Origin: Cyclobacteriaceae bacterium
Lineage (GTDB): Bacteria; Bacteroidota; Bacteroidia; Cytophagales; Cyclobacteriaceae
DNA length: 64,000 nucleotides
Direction: 5' to 3'
NCBI GenBank assembly: GCA_029858965.1
Contig: JAOUDZ010000011.1
Location: 30,195-94,194, forward strand
Below, in pieces: positions 33,849-43,400 of this stretch. How positions within the stretch are numbered: the first letter of the stretch is position 1; every line of letters starts with the position of its first letter. A program made the translations under genes and the position numbers. The notes below the pieces were generated by a model. It was not told the DNA's origin. It made no database searches and saw nothing but the letters and a program-made list of their open reading frames with translations.

Positions 33849-34637
33849 TTATAAAGTTATTAGTGTTCCTGCTGTCTTTTGACCTGTATTTTCAAGCAGG
33901 TCTCCTGCCTCCCCGATGAGCACTTCTTTTACGCCCGCGCTAATTGCTGCGTAAGCATTTTCAAGTTTAGGTAAAATTCCGTCCGCAAAAACCTTTTTCG
34001 GCAAAAGCTCATCATACAATTTCCTGGGAAGGTGGTGAATAACGGAGTCCATGTTATGTATATCCCGCAGCACACCCTTCTTGTCGAAACAGAAAATCAA
34101 CCGTACGTCAAAGTGCTTACTCATGGCCACCGCCAAAACAGATGCTATAGTATCCGCATTTGTATTCAGCATTTTTCCTTCCGCATGGGTTAAAGGTGCA
34201 AAAACCGGAATGGTGTTTTGTTTCAATAAAAAATGAAGCAATGCCTTGTTCACACCGTCAGCTTCAATATCCCCTACAAAACCATAATCAATATCTTTCA
34301 CCGGGCGTTTCGTAGCTTTAATCAAATTTCCGTCAGCGCCGGTGATGCCTAGCGCATTACAACCCAGGTGTTGAAGCTTGGCCACGATCTGCTTATTCAC
34401 CAACCCGCCATATACCATAGTAACAAGATCTAGTGTGGCACCATCTGTTATCCTGCGCCCGGCAATGTAGTTCGATTCGATTCCCATCTGATTTCCGAGA
34501 TTCGTGGCTATTTTTCCGCCTCCGTGAATCAGGATTTTTGGCTCTTTGATGGCCGCGAAATCTCTCAAAAAGGAATCCAGCGCCGTCGGGTTATCCAGCA
34601 CATTTCCACCGATCTTAATGATGAACAGTTTATTCAT
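33849..34637 (-). CDS. argB: Acetylglutamate kinase (N-acyl-glutamate kinase)
   Basis: The 262-residue protein has the amino acid kinase fold: IIKIGGNVLDNP, KILIHGGGKIATNLGNQMG, AGRRITDGATLDLVTMVYGG, GCNALGITGADGNLI and LNTNADTIASVLAVAMS. It phosphorylates the gamma-carboxyl of N-acetyl- or N-succinylglutamate in the second step of arginine synthesis. It lacks the extra N-terminal helix that makes some acetylglutamate kinases hexameric and arginine-inhibited, so feedback inhibition at this step is unlikely, which makes transcriptional or translational control upstream more important. It lies 20 bases after the carbamoyltransferase stop. Confidence 0.95.
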   Translation of the reverse strand: MNKLFIIKIGGNVLDNPTALDSFLRDFAAIKEPKILIHGGGKIATNLGNQMGIESNYIAGRRITDGATLDLVTMVYGGLVNKQIVAKLQHLGCNALGITGADGNLIKATKRPVKDIDYGFVGDIEADGVNKALLHFLLKQNTIPVFAPLTHAEGKMLNTNADTIASVLAVAMSKHFDVRLIFCFDKKGVLRDIHNMDSVIHHLPRKLYDELLPKKVFADGILPKLENAYAAISAGVKEVLIGEAGDLLENTGQKTAGTLITL

Positions 34638-34657
34638 ATGACGATAAGGACCTTTTC

Positions 34658-35608
34658 CTAATTTTTCAGTATCTCACTAAGTACTGCCTGCGCCGCCCAT
34701 ACACGGTTCGAAGCTTGCGCTGTCACGATGCTGTTAGGACCATCCAAAATTTCATCACTTACCTCGACATTTCTTCTAACAGGCAGGCAATGCATTACTT
34801 TGGCATTTTGGGTAAGGTCAAGCTTTTCATTCGTCATCATCCAGGCGGGATCGTTGCAATAAATCCGTCCATAGTCTGTATATGTGCTCCAGTTCTTTAT
34901 GTATACAAAATCCGCATTGTGTAATGCCTCCGACTGGTTGTGCGTAATCGTCGCCCCGGCTGTAAACTTCACATCCAATTCATAATCTTCCGGATGAGAA
35001 ATGACAAAGTCAGCTTCACCCCATTTGTTGATCCATTGGGAGAAACTATTGGCGACACACTGTGGAAGGGCTTTTACATGCGGTGCCCAGGTCAAAACTA
35101 CCTTGGGCTTCCTGTTTTCTGTAAAAGATTCGCGTATTGTAATTACATCAGTAAGACTTTGCAGCGGGTGCAGTGTAGCACTTTCGAGGCTAATAACCGG
35201 TATGCCGGCATACTTGATGAATTGTTGAATGTAAAGCTCGCTATAGTCCTCTGTTTTGTTCTGCAGCAATGGAAATGTGCGTATCCCCAGGACATCAAAA
35301 TAATTCCCTAAGATTGGTGCTGCATCCCTGACGTGTTCTGCCGTACTGCCACTCATGATTGCTTCATCTTCAAATTCGATTGCCCAACCATCCTGACCAA
35401 CGTTAAAGACGATAGCCTCCATCCCCAAATTCTGGGCAGCTATCTGCGTGCTCAGCCGGGTTCGCATACTTGGATTTAAGAAAAGCAGCCCGATCCGCTT
35501 TCCGGAACCCAGGCTTTTATCCTTCAAGGGATTGGACTTGTACTCCAGCGCTCGTTTTACCAGTGCATTGATATCACTGATATCTCCGGAAGAAATAAAA
35601 TTTTTCAT
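34658..35608 (-). CDS. argF': N-succinyl/acetylornithine carbamoyltransferase
   Basis: A 316-residue transcarbamylase of the acetylornithine/succinylornithine branch. The carbamoyl-phosphate motif is LLFLNPSMRTRLSTQ (SMRTR), with GWAIEFEDEAIM, ATLHPLQSLTDV and the C-terminal VMHCLPVRRNVEV. At the position of Glu92 in the Xanthomonas acetylornithine enzyme and Pro90 in the Bacteroides succinylornithine enzyme, this protein has Ala (GSTAEHVRDAA). Replacing Glu with Ala, Ser, Pro or Val is known to switch the enzyme to succinylornithine, so the substrate is probably N-succinylornithine. Its ATG overlaps the argD stop by four bases (ATGA), which couples translation. Confidence 0.95.
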   Translation of the reverse strand: MKNFISSGDISDINALVKRALEYKSNPLKDKSLGSGKRIGLLFLNPSMRTRLSTQIAAQNLGMEAIVFNVGQDGWAIEFEDEAIMSGSTAEHVRDAAPILGNYFDVLGIRTFPLLQNKTEDYSELYIQQFIKYAGIPVISLESATLHPLQSLTDVITIRESFTENRKPKVVLTWAPHVKALPQCVANSFSQWINKWGEADFVISHPEDYELDVKFTAGATITHNQSEALHNADFVYIKNWSTYTDYGRIYCNDPAWMMTNEKLDLTQNAKVMHCLPVRRNVEVSDEILDGPNSIVTAQASNRVWAAQAVLSEILKN

Positions 35609-36726
35609 AGCAAAGCTTCTTTCAGTGCGGCAAGGAAAATTTCAATTTCACTTTTATTCAAGGTCAGTGGCGGCAGCAACCTGATCGTATTGGGTTTAGC
35701 CTCTCCTGTAAAAATATGATGATTGAATAATAAATCACTTCTTACTTTCAATTTATCGTCCGGAAGATCAAAACCGATCATCAAGCCCCTTCCTCTTACA
35801 TTTTCCGTTTTCGGTATATTGCTCAGCGCTTCCAGCAGATAGGAACCCATAGCTGCCGCATTGTCCAGCAAACCCTCATTTTCTATCACTTCCAATACCG
35901 CCAGCGATGCTGCGCTGGCAAGGTAATTCCCACCAAATGTGGTGCCCAGCATCCCACTCCAAGGTTTGATATCACCTTGGATCAAAACGCCCCCCACCGG
36001 AAAACCATTGCCCATCCCTTTGGCTATGGTGATGAGGCCTGGCTTGATACCCGCATATTGATGCGCAAAGAATTTTCCAGTACGCCCGTAGCCGGATTGA
36101 ATTTCGTCCAGAATCAGAAGGGTATTGTTGGCCCGGCACTTTTTGTCCAGAAATTGGAGAAAAGAATCATCGGGTAGCTGAATTCCACCAACGCCCTGGA
36201 TACCCTCAATAATCACTGCGGCTACATCGTTGGTTAAAGCCTGTGAAAAGGATCTTTCGTCATTGAGGGGAACAAACTCGATAGCATGCCCTGCGTTAAA
36301 AGGTGCAACTATCCTGGGGTTATCGGTTGCTGCAACTGCACCGGATGTACGCCCGTGAAATGCTCTTTTAAATGCAATTACTTTTTTTCTTCCCGTAACG
36401 AAAGAAGCAAGTTTTAGCGCATTCTCATTCGCCTCTGCTCCGGAATTGCACAAGAAAAGCTGGTATTCAGCATATCCGGAAAGTTGCCCCAGTTTCTCAG
36501 CAAGTTTTCCCTGCAATGGGTTTTGAATACTGTTTGAATAAAAAGCAATTTTATGCAGCTGATCTGAAAGGGCCTGGACATAATGCGGGTGCGAATGCCC
36601 GATAGAGATCACGGCATGCCCTCCATACAGATCCAGATATTTTTCTCCTTTGTCATCCCATAGCCAGGAACCCTGGGCCTTTGCAGGTGCTATATTGAAC
36701 AAAGGATATACGTCAAATAATTTCAT
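35605..36726 (-). CDS. argD: Acylornithine aminotransferase
   Basis: A 373-residue class-III PLP aminotransferase. The PLP region shows FLCNSGAEANENALKLA, FHGRTSGAVAATDNP, the cofactor aspartate in LLILDEIQSGYGRTGKFFAH, and the Schiff-base lysine in PGLITIAKGMGNGFPVGGVLI. GTTFGGNYLASAASLAVLEV follows. It converts N-acyl-glutamate semialdehyde to N-acylornithine. The N-terminus MKLFDVYPLFNIAPAKAQGSW is shorter than in some homologues but complete. It overlaps argF' at its 3' end and follows argC with an 86-base gap. Confidence 0.96.
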   Translation of the reverse strand: MKLFDVYPLFNIAPAKAQGSWLWDDKGEKYLDLYGGHAVISIGHSHPHYVQALSDQLHKIAFYSNSIQNPLQGKLAEKLGQLSGYAEYQLFLCNSGAEANENALKLASFVTGRKKVIAFKRAFHGRTSGAVAATDNPRIVAPFNAGHAIEFVPLNDERSFSQALTNDVAAVIIEGIQGVGGIQLPDDSFLQFLDKKCRANNTLLILDEIQSGYGRTGKFFAHQYAGIKPGLITIAKGMGNGFPVGGVLIQGDIKPWSGMLGTTFGGNYLASAASLAVLEVIENEGLLDNAAAMGSYLLEALSNIPKTENVRGRGLMIGFDLPDDKLKVRSDLLFNHHIFTGEAKPNTIRLLPPLTLNKSEIEIFLAALKEALL

Positions 36727-36812
36727 CGGGTTTAAATTTTAGCTTGGTTAATCCGCAATATGCGGAAGCGTCTCAGCCATACGCACCATTGACTAGGAGC
36801 GCTGGCGTGATG

Positions 36813-37787
36813 TCAAAAAACAATCGACTTGAGTTTCAGCCCCGCAGTTTCCACCAGGCCAAACATCAGGTTCATATTTTGCACAGCCTGACCGGAAGCA
36901 CCTTTTAACAGATTATCAACCGCCGAATGAACGACCAACTTGTCGCCTTCCTTCTCCAGTCCTATCAAGCACTTATTGGTATTAATGACCTGCTTGAGAT
37001 CAATGGTATCGGCGGATACTATTGTGAAAGGATGATCCGCATAGAAGTCTGAATAAAGCATCAGCAATTGATCGATCGACTTTTGACAGGTGATGCAGGA
37101 ACTGACAAATATCCCGCGCGTAAAGTCAGCGCGCCAGGGAACGAAGTTGACGCGCCCTGAGAAATCAGGTTGCACCTGTTGTATTGAGCGATTGATTTCC
37201 CGAAGATGCTGATGGGTGAGTGTCTTGTAGGCCGACACATTGTTAGCCCTCCAGCTAAAGTGCGTGGTACCCTGAAGTCTTTGCCCAGCCCCCGTTGAGC
37301 CCGTTATTCCCGTGGTAAATACTTCTCCCAAAACACCGGCATTAGCTAACGGCAAAAGACCAAGTTGGATTGCTGTCGCAAAACATCCGGGGTTGGCAAT
37401 GTTGTCGGCCTGCTGAATGCCAACCTTGTTCAGCTCTGGCAGACCATAGACAAAGGACCTTCCGGCAACAGATTCACCCAACCTGAAATCCTGACTCAGG
37501 TCGATCACTTTAATTGCACTGTTAACCTGATTTTCCTGAAGAAACTTCTGGCTCTCACCATGCCCGAGGCAAAGAAACAACACATCGATATCCTGATGAA
37601 TAGCATCGGTAAAGACAAGTTCAGTTTCACCCAATAAATCGGGATGTGCAGAATACAATGGCTTACCAGCATTGCTCCGGCTGTGAATAAAGGAAAGTTG
37701 AGCATCGGGATGGTTTAGCAATAAGCGAATCGTTTCACCGCCCGTATAGCCAGCTCCACCTATGATACCTGCCTTAATCTTAACCAT
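36813..37787 (-). CDS. argC: N-acyl-gamma-glutamyl-phosphate reductase
   Basis: This 324-residue protein has the NADP-binding N-terminus VKIKAGIIGGAGYTGGETIRLLL, the catalytic cysteine in QADNIANPGCFATAIQLGLLPL, TTGITGSTGAGQRLQGTTHF and YKTLTHQHLREINRSI, all conserved in ArgC. It reduces the acylglutamyl phosphate to the semialdehyde. Its start overlaps the end of argG by eight bases (37780-37787), so the two are translationally coupled. The acyl group may be succinyl rather than acetyl, following the carbamoyltransferase. Confidence 0.96.
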   Translation of the reverse strand: MVKIKAGIIGGAGYTGGETIRLLLNHPDAQLSFIHSRSNAGKPLYSAHPDLLGETELVFTDAIHQDIDVLFLCLGHGESQKFLQENQVNSAIKVIDLSQDFRLGESVAGRSFVYGLPELNKVGIQQADNIANPGCFATAIQLGLLPLANAGVLGEVFTTGITGSTGAGQRLQGTTHFSWRANNVSAYKTLTHQHLREINRSIQQVQPDFSGRVNFVPWRADFTRGIFVSSCITCQKSIDQLLMLYSDFYADHPFTIVSADTIDLKQVINTNKCLIGLEKEGDKLVVHSAVDNLLKGASGQAVQNMNLMFGLVETAGLKLKSIVF

Positions 37788-38979
37788 CGATTTCGTCTTT
37801 TACCTGTTGATAAATTGCCGTTTGGTTGCCAAATATCCTGGTAAATCCTTTCACGTCTTCACCTGTCCAGCCAAGGTTCATTTCTCCATACTTTCCAAAT
37901 TTGGAAGACATCAGATCATATGGTGATTCGATGCCCAGTACCTGAAAGCGATAAGGATAAAGCTGTATATGAACCTTACCGGTAACATGTTGCTGTGTGG
38001 TTGTTAGAAAAGCTTCAATATCACGCATCACCGGATCAAGGTATTGCCCTTCGTGCAACCAGTTACCATAAAACTGGGCAAGTTGCTCTTTCCAGGTTAA
38101 CTGCCACTTGGTAAGAACATGCTTCTCTATGGCATGGTGTCCCTTAATGATCAGCATCGGTGCCGCAGCTTCAAAACCCACACGACCTTTAATGCCGATG
38201 ATCGTATCCCCCACGTGCACTTCCCTTCCTATGCCATACGGACCAGCAAGTGTTTGAAGGTACTGAATGGCTTCTGTCGGGTGAGCAAATGGTTTGTCGT
38301 TAACGTTGGTGAGCTCTCCTTTTTCGAATGTAAGTGTTACCGTTTCCGTTCCTGACTTTGTAACCTGTGTCGGCCATGCTTCCTCAGGTAAAATTCCAAG
38401 TGATTTTAGTGTCTCTTTTCCGCCAACGGAAGTGCCCCACAATCCCTTATTAACAGAGTACATCGCTTTGCTGAAGTTCAGCTTTACTCCTTTTTCCTTC
38501 AGGAAACTGATCTCTTCTTCCCGGGATAATTGCAATTCACGGATGGGTGTAATGATTTCGATGCCAGGTACGAGAATGTTCAGGATCATATCGAACCGCA
38601 CCTGATCATTTCCGGCGCCGGTGCTGCCGTGGGCCACGGCCTCTGCTTTCAATGCTTTGGCATAGTTCGCCACAGCCAGCGCTTGCGACATGCGCTCTGC
38701 GCTTACGCTCAAAGGATAGGTATTGTTTTTCAGTACATTTCCATAGATTAGAAAGCGAATTACTGAGTTGTAATAGTTTCTGGTTTCATCTACGGTTTTA
38801 TGAGAAGTGACCCCGAGGTCCCTTGCGCGCTTCTCGATTTCCCGGATTTCTGTTTCATCAAAACCACCGGTATTTACTGTAATGGTATGAACTTCCAATC
38901 CTTTTTCTTCTCCTAAATATTTCACACAGTAGGAAGTATCCAATCCACCGCTAAATGCTAATACTACTTTCTTCTTCAT
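37780..38979 (-). CDS. argG: Argininosuccinate synthase
   Basis: The ATP-dependent synthase that joins citrulline and aspartate. The preferred start is MKKKVVLAFSGGLDTSYCVK, which contains the PP-loop SGGLDTS; the track starts 11 residues earlier. Other conserved segments are AEAVAHGSTGAGNDQVRFD, AMYSVNKGLWGTSVGGKET and YGIGREVHVGDTIIGIKGRVGFEAA. At 399 residues it has the usual length. It is the second gene of the operon, 99 bases after the GNAT gene stop and overlapping argC. Confidence 0.97.
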   Translation of the reverse strand: MKKKVVLAFSGGLDTSYCVKYLGEEKGLEVHTITVNTGGFDETEIREIEKRARDLGVTSHKTVDETRNYYNSVIRFLIYGNVLKNNTYPLSVSAERMSQALAVANYAKALKAEAVAHGSTGAGNDQVRFDMILNILVPGIEIITPIRELQLSREEEISFLKEKGVKLNFSKAMYSVNKGLWGTSVGGKETLKSLGILPEEAWPTQVTKSGTETVTLTFEKGELTNVNDKPFAHPTEAIQYLQTLAGPYGIGREVHVGDTIIGIKGRVGFEAAAPMLIIKGHHAIEKHVLTKWQLTWKEQLAQFYGNWLHEGQYLDPVMRDIEAFLTTTQQHVTGKVHIQLYPYRFQVLGIESPYDLMSSKFGKYGEMNLGWTGEDVKGFTRIFGNQTAIYQQVKDEIDG

Positions 38980-39078
38980 GATCGATTTTTCGTGCCCACC
39001 AAGCTCCACCATTGCGTAGCGGAGAAAAGGTTGAGCCGCTGGTTTATTGCATTATTGACTTTGGCAATGAGATCGTCT

Positions 39079-39888
39079 TTACCAAAAGAAAAAGATTATA
39101 CTGAGCAATGACCTCTTCTTGCCCGAGGTATCGCCTTTGCCATCATCTTTCTTCCGATAGGATTTCAGCAAGACAAATTGCTTAAACCGAACCCATCGTT
39201 CAAACAGCTTAAAGTTGCCTTTGAATTTCCGGTGACGGTGATGCACTAATTCGCCATCGGGTGTAACCAATGTCTTGGTTCTCTCCATTTCCAGTGCCAA
39301 AGCCTGCGCTGCTTTGGTCTCTGCCGAAGCCTTGATTTTTGCCTCCGCTTCTGCCGGATCGAAGAGCATGGCGGTACACATACAGTTGTTCCTTTCCTTG
39401 CTCACCAGAATATCGTAGTTGACGCAACTGCGGCATCCCTTCCAAAATTCTTCATCGCGTGTCAATTCAGAATAGGTAACAGGTTCATAACCCAGATCAG
39501 AGTTAATCTTCATCACCGCCAATCCAGTTGTTAACCCAAAAATTTTAGAGGTAGGATATTTTTCCCTGGACAGATCAAATACTTCGCGCTTGATCTGCGT
39601 TGCTACACCGGTTTTTCTGTAGGCTGGCGCCACGATTAACCCGGAATTCGCCACGTACTTTCCGTGTTCCCATGCCTCGATATAACAAAAGCCTACCCAA
39701 GTACCTTCCGCTGTCAGCGCAATGACAGCTTTTCCTTCCTCCATCTTCTTTGTGATGTATTCGATTGAGCGTTTGGCTATTCCGGTGCCTCGTGCTTTCG
39801 CCGATTCCTCCATCTCCATGATGATGGTTTCAGCGTATTGAATATCGCCAGGCGTGGCAAGCCTGACAATTAGTTTTTGATTCTCCAA
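39079..39888 (-). CDS. GNAT acyltransferase, likely N-acylglutamate synthase of the arginine operon
   Basis: A 269-residue GNAT protein at the head of the arginine operon. It must start with TTG (39886-39888): a stop lies five codons upstream and the next Met is in the middle of the first helix of the GNAT fold. The acetyl-CoA fold shows LIVRLATPGDIQYAETIIME, VGFCYIEAWEHGKYVANSGLIVAP, AYRKTGVATQIKREVF and KIFGLTTGLAVMKINSDLGYEPV. A cysteine-rich segment, CRSCVNYDILVSK then NCMCTAMLF, resembles a metal site, followed by a very basic C-terminal tail. Position and fold suggest the first step, N-acetyl- or N-succinylglutamate synthesis; this is inferred from context. Confidence 0.85.
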   Translation of the reverse strand: MENQKLIVRLATPGDIQYAETIIMEMEESAKARGTGIAKRSIEYITKKMEEGKAVIALTAEGTWVGFCYIEAWEHGKYVANSGLIVAPAYRKTGVATQIKREVFDLSREKYPTSKIFGLTTGLAVMKINSDLGYEPVTYSELTRDEEFWKGCRSCVNYDILVSKERNNCMCTAMLFDPAEAEAKIKASAETKAAQALALEMERTKTLVTPDGELVHHRHRKFKGNFKLFERWVRFKQFVLLKSYRKKDDGKGDTSGKKRSLLSIIFFFW

Positions 39889-39994
39889 TGTATTAAATGA
39901 TTAATGATAATGAAATAAGAAACCGATGCTAATGCACAAAAAGCGGAATGTCCTGGACACCACCTCTTTTCACAAACAAGTTGATATGAAGGTA

Positions 39995-40123
39995 TCAGAT
40001 ACGCACAAAGCGTGTTGGCCGGCGTCGCCTGGTCACCGTACAGGCAGGGACTAAGAACTGAACAGTTCTTCTGGAGTGGTACGCGGCAATAGCCGCAGTT
40101 ACGATGGTGATCAATGTTTTCAA
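39995..40123 (-). CDS. Candidate arginine-rich leader peptide of the arginine operon
   Basis: This small ORF, too short for the track, starts at a TTG (40121-40123) behind a purine-rich stretch and encodes 42 residues: MKTLITIVTAAIAAYHSRRT, then VQFLVPACTVTRRRRPTRFVRI, then TGA. Eight of 42 residues are Arg, including AGA AGA and a run of four different codons (AGG CGA CGC CGG) near the end. It lies between a -7-like promoter box and the GNAT start, with 106 bases from the stop to the GNAT start codon. The RNA across the ORF can form several hairpins (GCGGC-TATT-GCCGC, GAACTG/CAGTTC, GCCTG/CAGGC). This is the layout of an attenuation leader. No ATG start exists, and no clear terminator stem with T run is seen, so it remains a candidate. 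Confidence 0.45.
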   Translation of the reverse strand: MKTLITIVTAAIAAYHSRRTVQFLVPACTVTRRRRPTRFVRI

Positions 40124-40197
40124 TTTCTTTCTTAGCGTTTAAAGTTGAACGTCAGATAAAATCCATTCAGTTTAATTTTAGTTAGAACTCATAAATG

Positions 40198-40205
40198 CAA
40201 AATTA
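40198..40205 (-). promoter_or_regulatory. -7 element of the arginine operon promoter (candidate)
   Basis: On the minus strand TAATTTTG matches TAnnTTTG exactly. Transcription would start near 40191, giving a leader of about 300 nt before the GNAT start and about 70 nt before the leader-peptide ORF. No TTTG is seen at the ideal -33 spacing. Confidence 0.45.
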
Positions 40206-40386
40206 AACGATAAAGTTTGGTAATAGATAACCTTTTGTTAAAAGACTTCGATTTTTTTTTCGCTAACGGAAGTTAGGATGAACGCTTTCGCGGTAAACTT
40301 GCAGGGCCCACAGAGAGTCATTACGTGAAAGCGCCGGATGCCAACAGCTCAGCAGCGCACCCAAAACATATTGTTAAAGTCGAACT

Positions 40387-40445
40387 GAATTTCAACCAGA
40401 GCGTGTTCTGAAATCCAACAGTCAGCATTCAGAAGGTTGAAATTC
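40387..40445 (-). terminator. Long two-part inverted repeat after the C25 peptidase gene
   Basis: GAATTTCAACC (40387-40397) pairs with GGTTGAAATTC (40435-40445), and immediately inside TTCTGAA pairs with TTCAGAA, so an 18-bp stem forms with one 8-base bulge and a 15-base loop. It begins five bases beyond the gene stop. No T run follows, so it may protect the 3' end or work as a factor-assisted terminator. It separates the C25 gene from the arginine operon. Confidence 0.55.
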
Positions 40446-40450
40446 TCAAT

Positions 40451-43400
40451 CTACCTTACCAGTACCAACTTGCCTATTTTTGTAAACTGATTTTCATTTA
40501 GCAGAAGGCTAAGCTTGTAGATGTAAATACCATTTGGCAGCGGATTGCCGTTGTTGTTATTTCCATTCCAGGAAATCGTATTTGTACCAATGTGGAAGGG
40601 TGGAAGATCCAGGCTTTCAAAATGACTGACCATTTGCCCGTTAACATCCACAATCCGGAAATCAAATTGCTCCGGTGTTGTTCTGCCGCTTATGATTATG
40701 TTAACAATCACCGCATCCTTGAACGGATTTGGATACGGATCTGAAATGATAATTTCGGATTCATTCTTAACCGTAAATGTGACCTCATAGGGATCCACCC
40801 CACTGCGATTGCCCCGGGCATCAGCACCTTCAATGCGGAGTTTGTATTCACCGTCAATCAAATTCTTCGGCCTGAATTCAACCTCAAATGCAGAAGTGTC
40901 GGTAGCGGGTCGCCATGAAACCTCCTCATTGGTAAGCAAAATGGGTACGGGGGCACAATCCGCCAAGCCGCAAGGGTACGTCAGGAAAATCCTCACCCCT
41001 GCCGTATCCGTCTTTAGTATATGTTTGTTTTCATCCCATATCCTTGCCAGGATCAACGGATCCGGGGAAACAAAATCACCATTTGCGATAAGTCTGCCAT
41101 CGATAGAAACCTCTAACACCGGATTGCGTAAATCGCGCTTGACGTTGAGATAGTCATTCAGTTGTAAAATGTTGTTATCATAATATTGCTCCGGCATAAG
41201 ACGAGGATTAATATAGACTTCCACATCATTCAGCCCTGCTTTGTTTGTGGTATTCAGCTGTACTGTAAAAGCGGTCGCTTCTCCAGGCAATGGTGCTTTT
41301 ATTTTTAAATTTTCTAATTGCGAAGTCCGCGATGTCTGATTGAACACTTCATACCTGACCGTCAGCGAGTCTACAAACGCCGTCTCAGCAATGTTTTCAA
41401 ATGCATACGTCCCCCGCCAGGTTTCACCTTCTTGTAAAAGCACCTGCTCTTGATCACCCTTGTAAAGCAGCAATCCCTCTGGAACGGGTAAAAATGTTAC
41501 AAGCCATTTGTTTAGTTGTGCTGCGGTAAGATTTGTTTCATCCCCCGCATTAAAGGTTATCCTTACATAAGGAAATTCCACAGCATCCAACAAGCTTAAA
41601 TCCTGGTCGCCGGTTACGTCGTCGAGAAATACCTCCTCGTTTCCATTTAGTTTTATTCCCACCACCTCAAAACTCACCTGATCCACCGCCTCAATTTCTG
41701 TGGGTTGAACCAGTAAAGCACCCCAGTGACTGGCCGGTCCTATCAGCGTTGAATGCATAGATCCGGCTGTATACCCTCCTGTGATGGTCATTGGGGGCAA
41801 GCTCAGCGCTTGTTGATCTTTGGGGGATACTGAGGTCACGAAAAATTTTGCCGTACCTGGCGGTGTCCCTTTGCGGCCCAAAATAATGACAGGTTCCCCA
41901 TCTTGCAGCGCATCAAGCTGCGAAACGGAAATTCCAAGTTCACCGAGTTTGATCCTGGCTGCCGCTGGCCAGGCACTGTATTGCGCGTCGCCGATGCTGT
42001 ATATCAGCACCGAATCACCTGCCTGGACATTGTCTACATATTGGATAATGTCGTCATTATTCCCTGTGACCATTTGGGATGGAATATAATTGTTGATGAC
42101 CCAGGGTTTCCTTCCGCAATTCCTGCCTGCGCGGTTAAACCATTCAAACTGAACGGCCGTGTAAGGCACCGTCGACTTTCTGTCAAAAGCAATCAGGTTG
42201 ATGGAATTATCGCGGCAATCATATCCGGGTCCATAGAGATTGTATTCAGCGTTTGCTATTGTAACGCTTACATCGGTGTAGGGAGCAGGGTGGTTGCTCC
42301 CGTATGTTGTAACGGAAAGAGGCGTTACTATTGATTCCAAAAAATTTAGCCGCTTTAATTCGGCATCTTTAACCAGCCCAACCGTTTGATTTTCCAGGTA
42401 TTGCGGAAAATCTACCTGAGCCCAACCGGTTGGTCCATTTTCAATATAGGTAAACGAACTTTGTGTCCATGAAGTGTCACCAGCCAACTTTGTACGCCAG
42501 TAATACGCCAGGGTATCTGCGGCAAGAAGCATCATTTTTTGCCGGGCCAGTACTGTATCTCTAACAGAAAATTGCTTTTTATAGGGACTGTCGAATGTAT
42601 TTGCCGTATCGAGCTCAACCAAAAACTCCCGCTCACCCGCTAACAGATCGGTTGTTTGGAAAGCCAGGCTTATTTCCGGATCATTTACAATCGCATAGTT
42701 CACAGGGAAAAGGTTTTTGGTTCCGTTCAACGGCATAAAAAAATTCTTGACAGCCATATTATTTTCTTTCGTTAATTCCGGCACCTGGTTGTCCGGATCG
42801 AGCGTCACCCGAAATGAATTGTTTCCAAATCCGGTCTCCTTGCCTTTTGAAATCACAAAAGATATTGTATCACTATACTTTACGGACGGGTAAAGGGAGT
42901 CGTAGACTATTACTGTATTATCGTTGAGTGTTCGCTCAATCTCGATCCGGAAATTTCCTTTATTTGCCAGGCCGAAGTTCCGGATAATCATATTTACCGC
43001 GAACGAATCTGCTAAGGCTGTCAATGGTTGACCATTGAATGATTCGATGGAAATATTGTTTTCATTTATTTCGAGATCAGTTTTTGTTGCCCCGAACAAT
43101 CTTATGGCAGGATCGCCCAGCAAGATCATTTGCTGAACTTGTGTGATGTTACCGGGTGAAGGAGACGTTGATTGCATGTATCGCCTGGCAGTCTCTTTTT
43201 GTATGTCGCCTATCCCCCGGGTAATAAAAACTGAATCCTGATAACCCACGGCGTAAAAAGTCTCGGTATATTTTTTCAGTAAGTTGACAAACCCGTACGC
43301 GCTATGTGCAATGAAGCCAACAGCGCCCCTGTCTTTTGCCGTTACCCAATCTTCGCCAAATATGGTGTAGGTCAAAAAGGAAGATCCTGCATTACATCCA

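Noticed and set aside
37780-37787. Possible frameshift at the argG/argC junction
   Set aside because: Both proteins are full length; the 8-base overlap is normal coupling in this operon.
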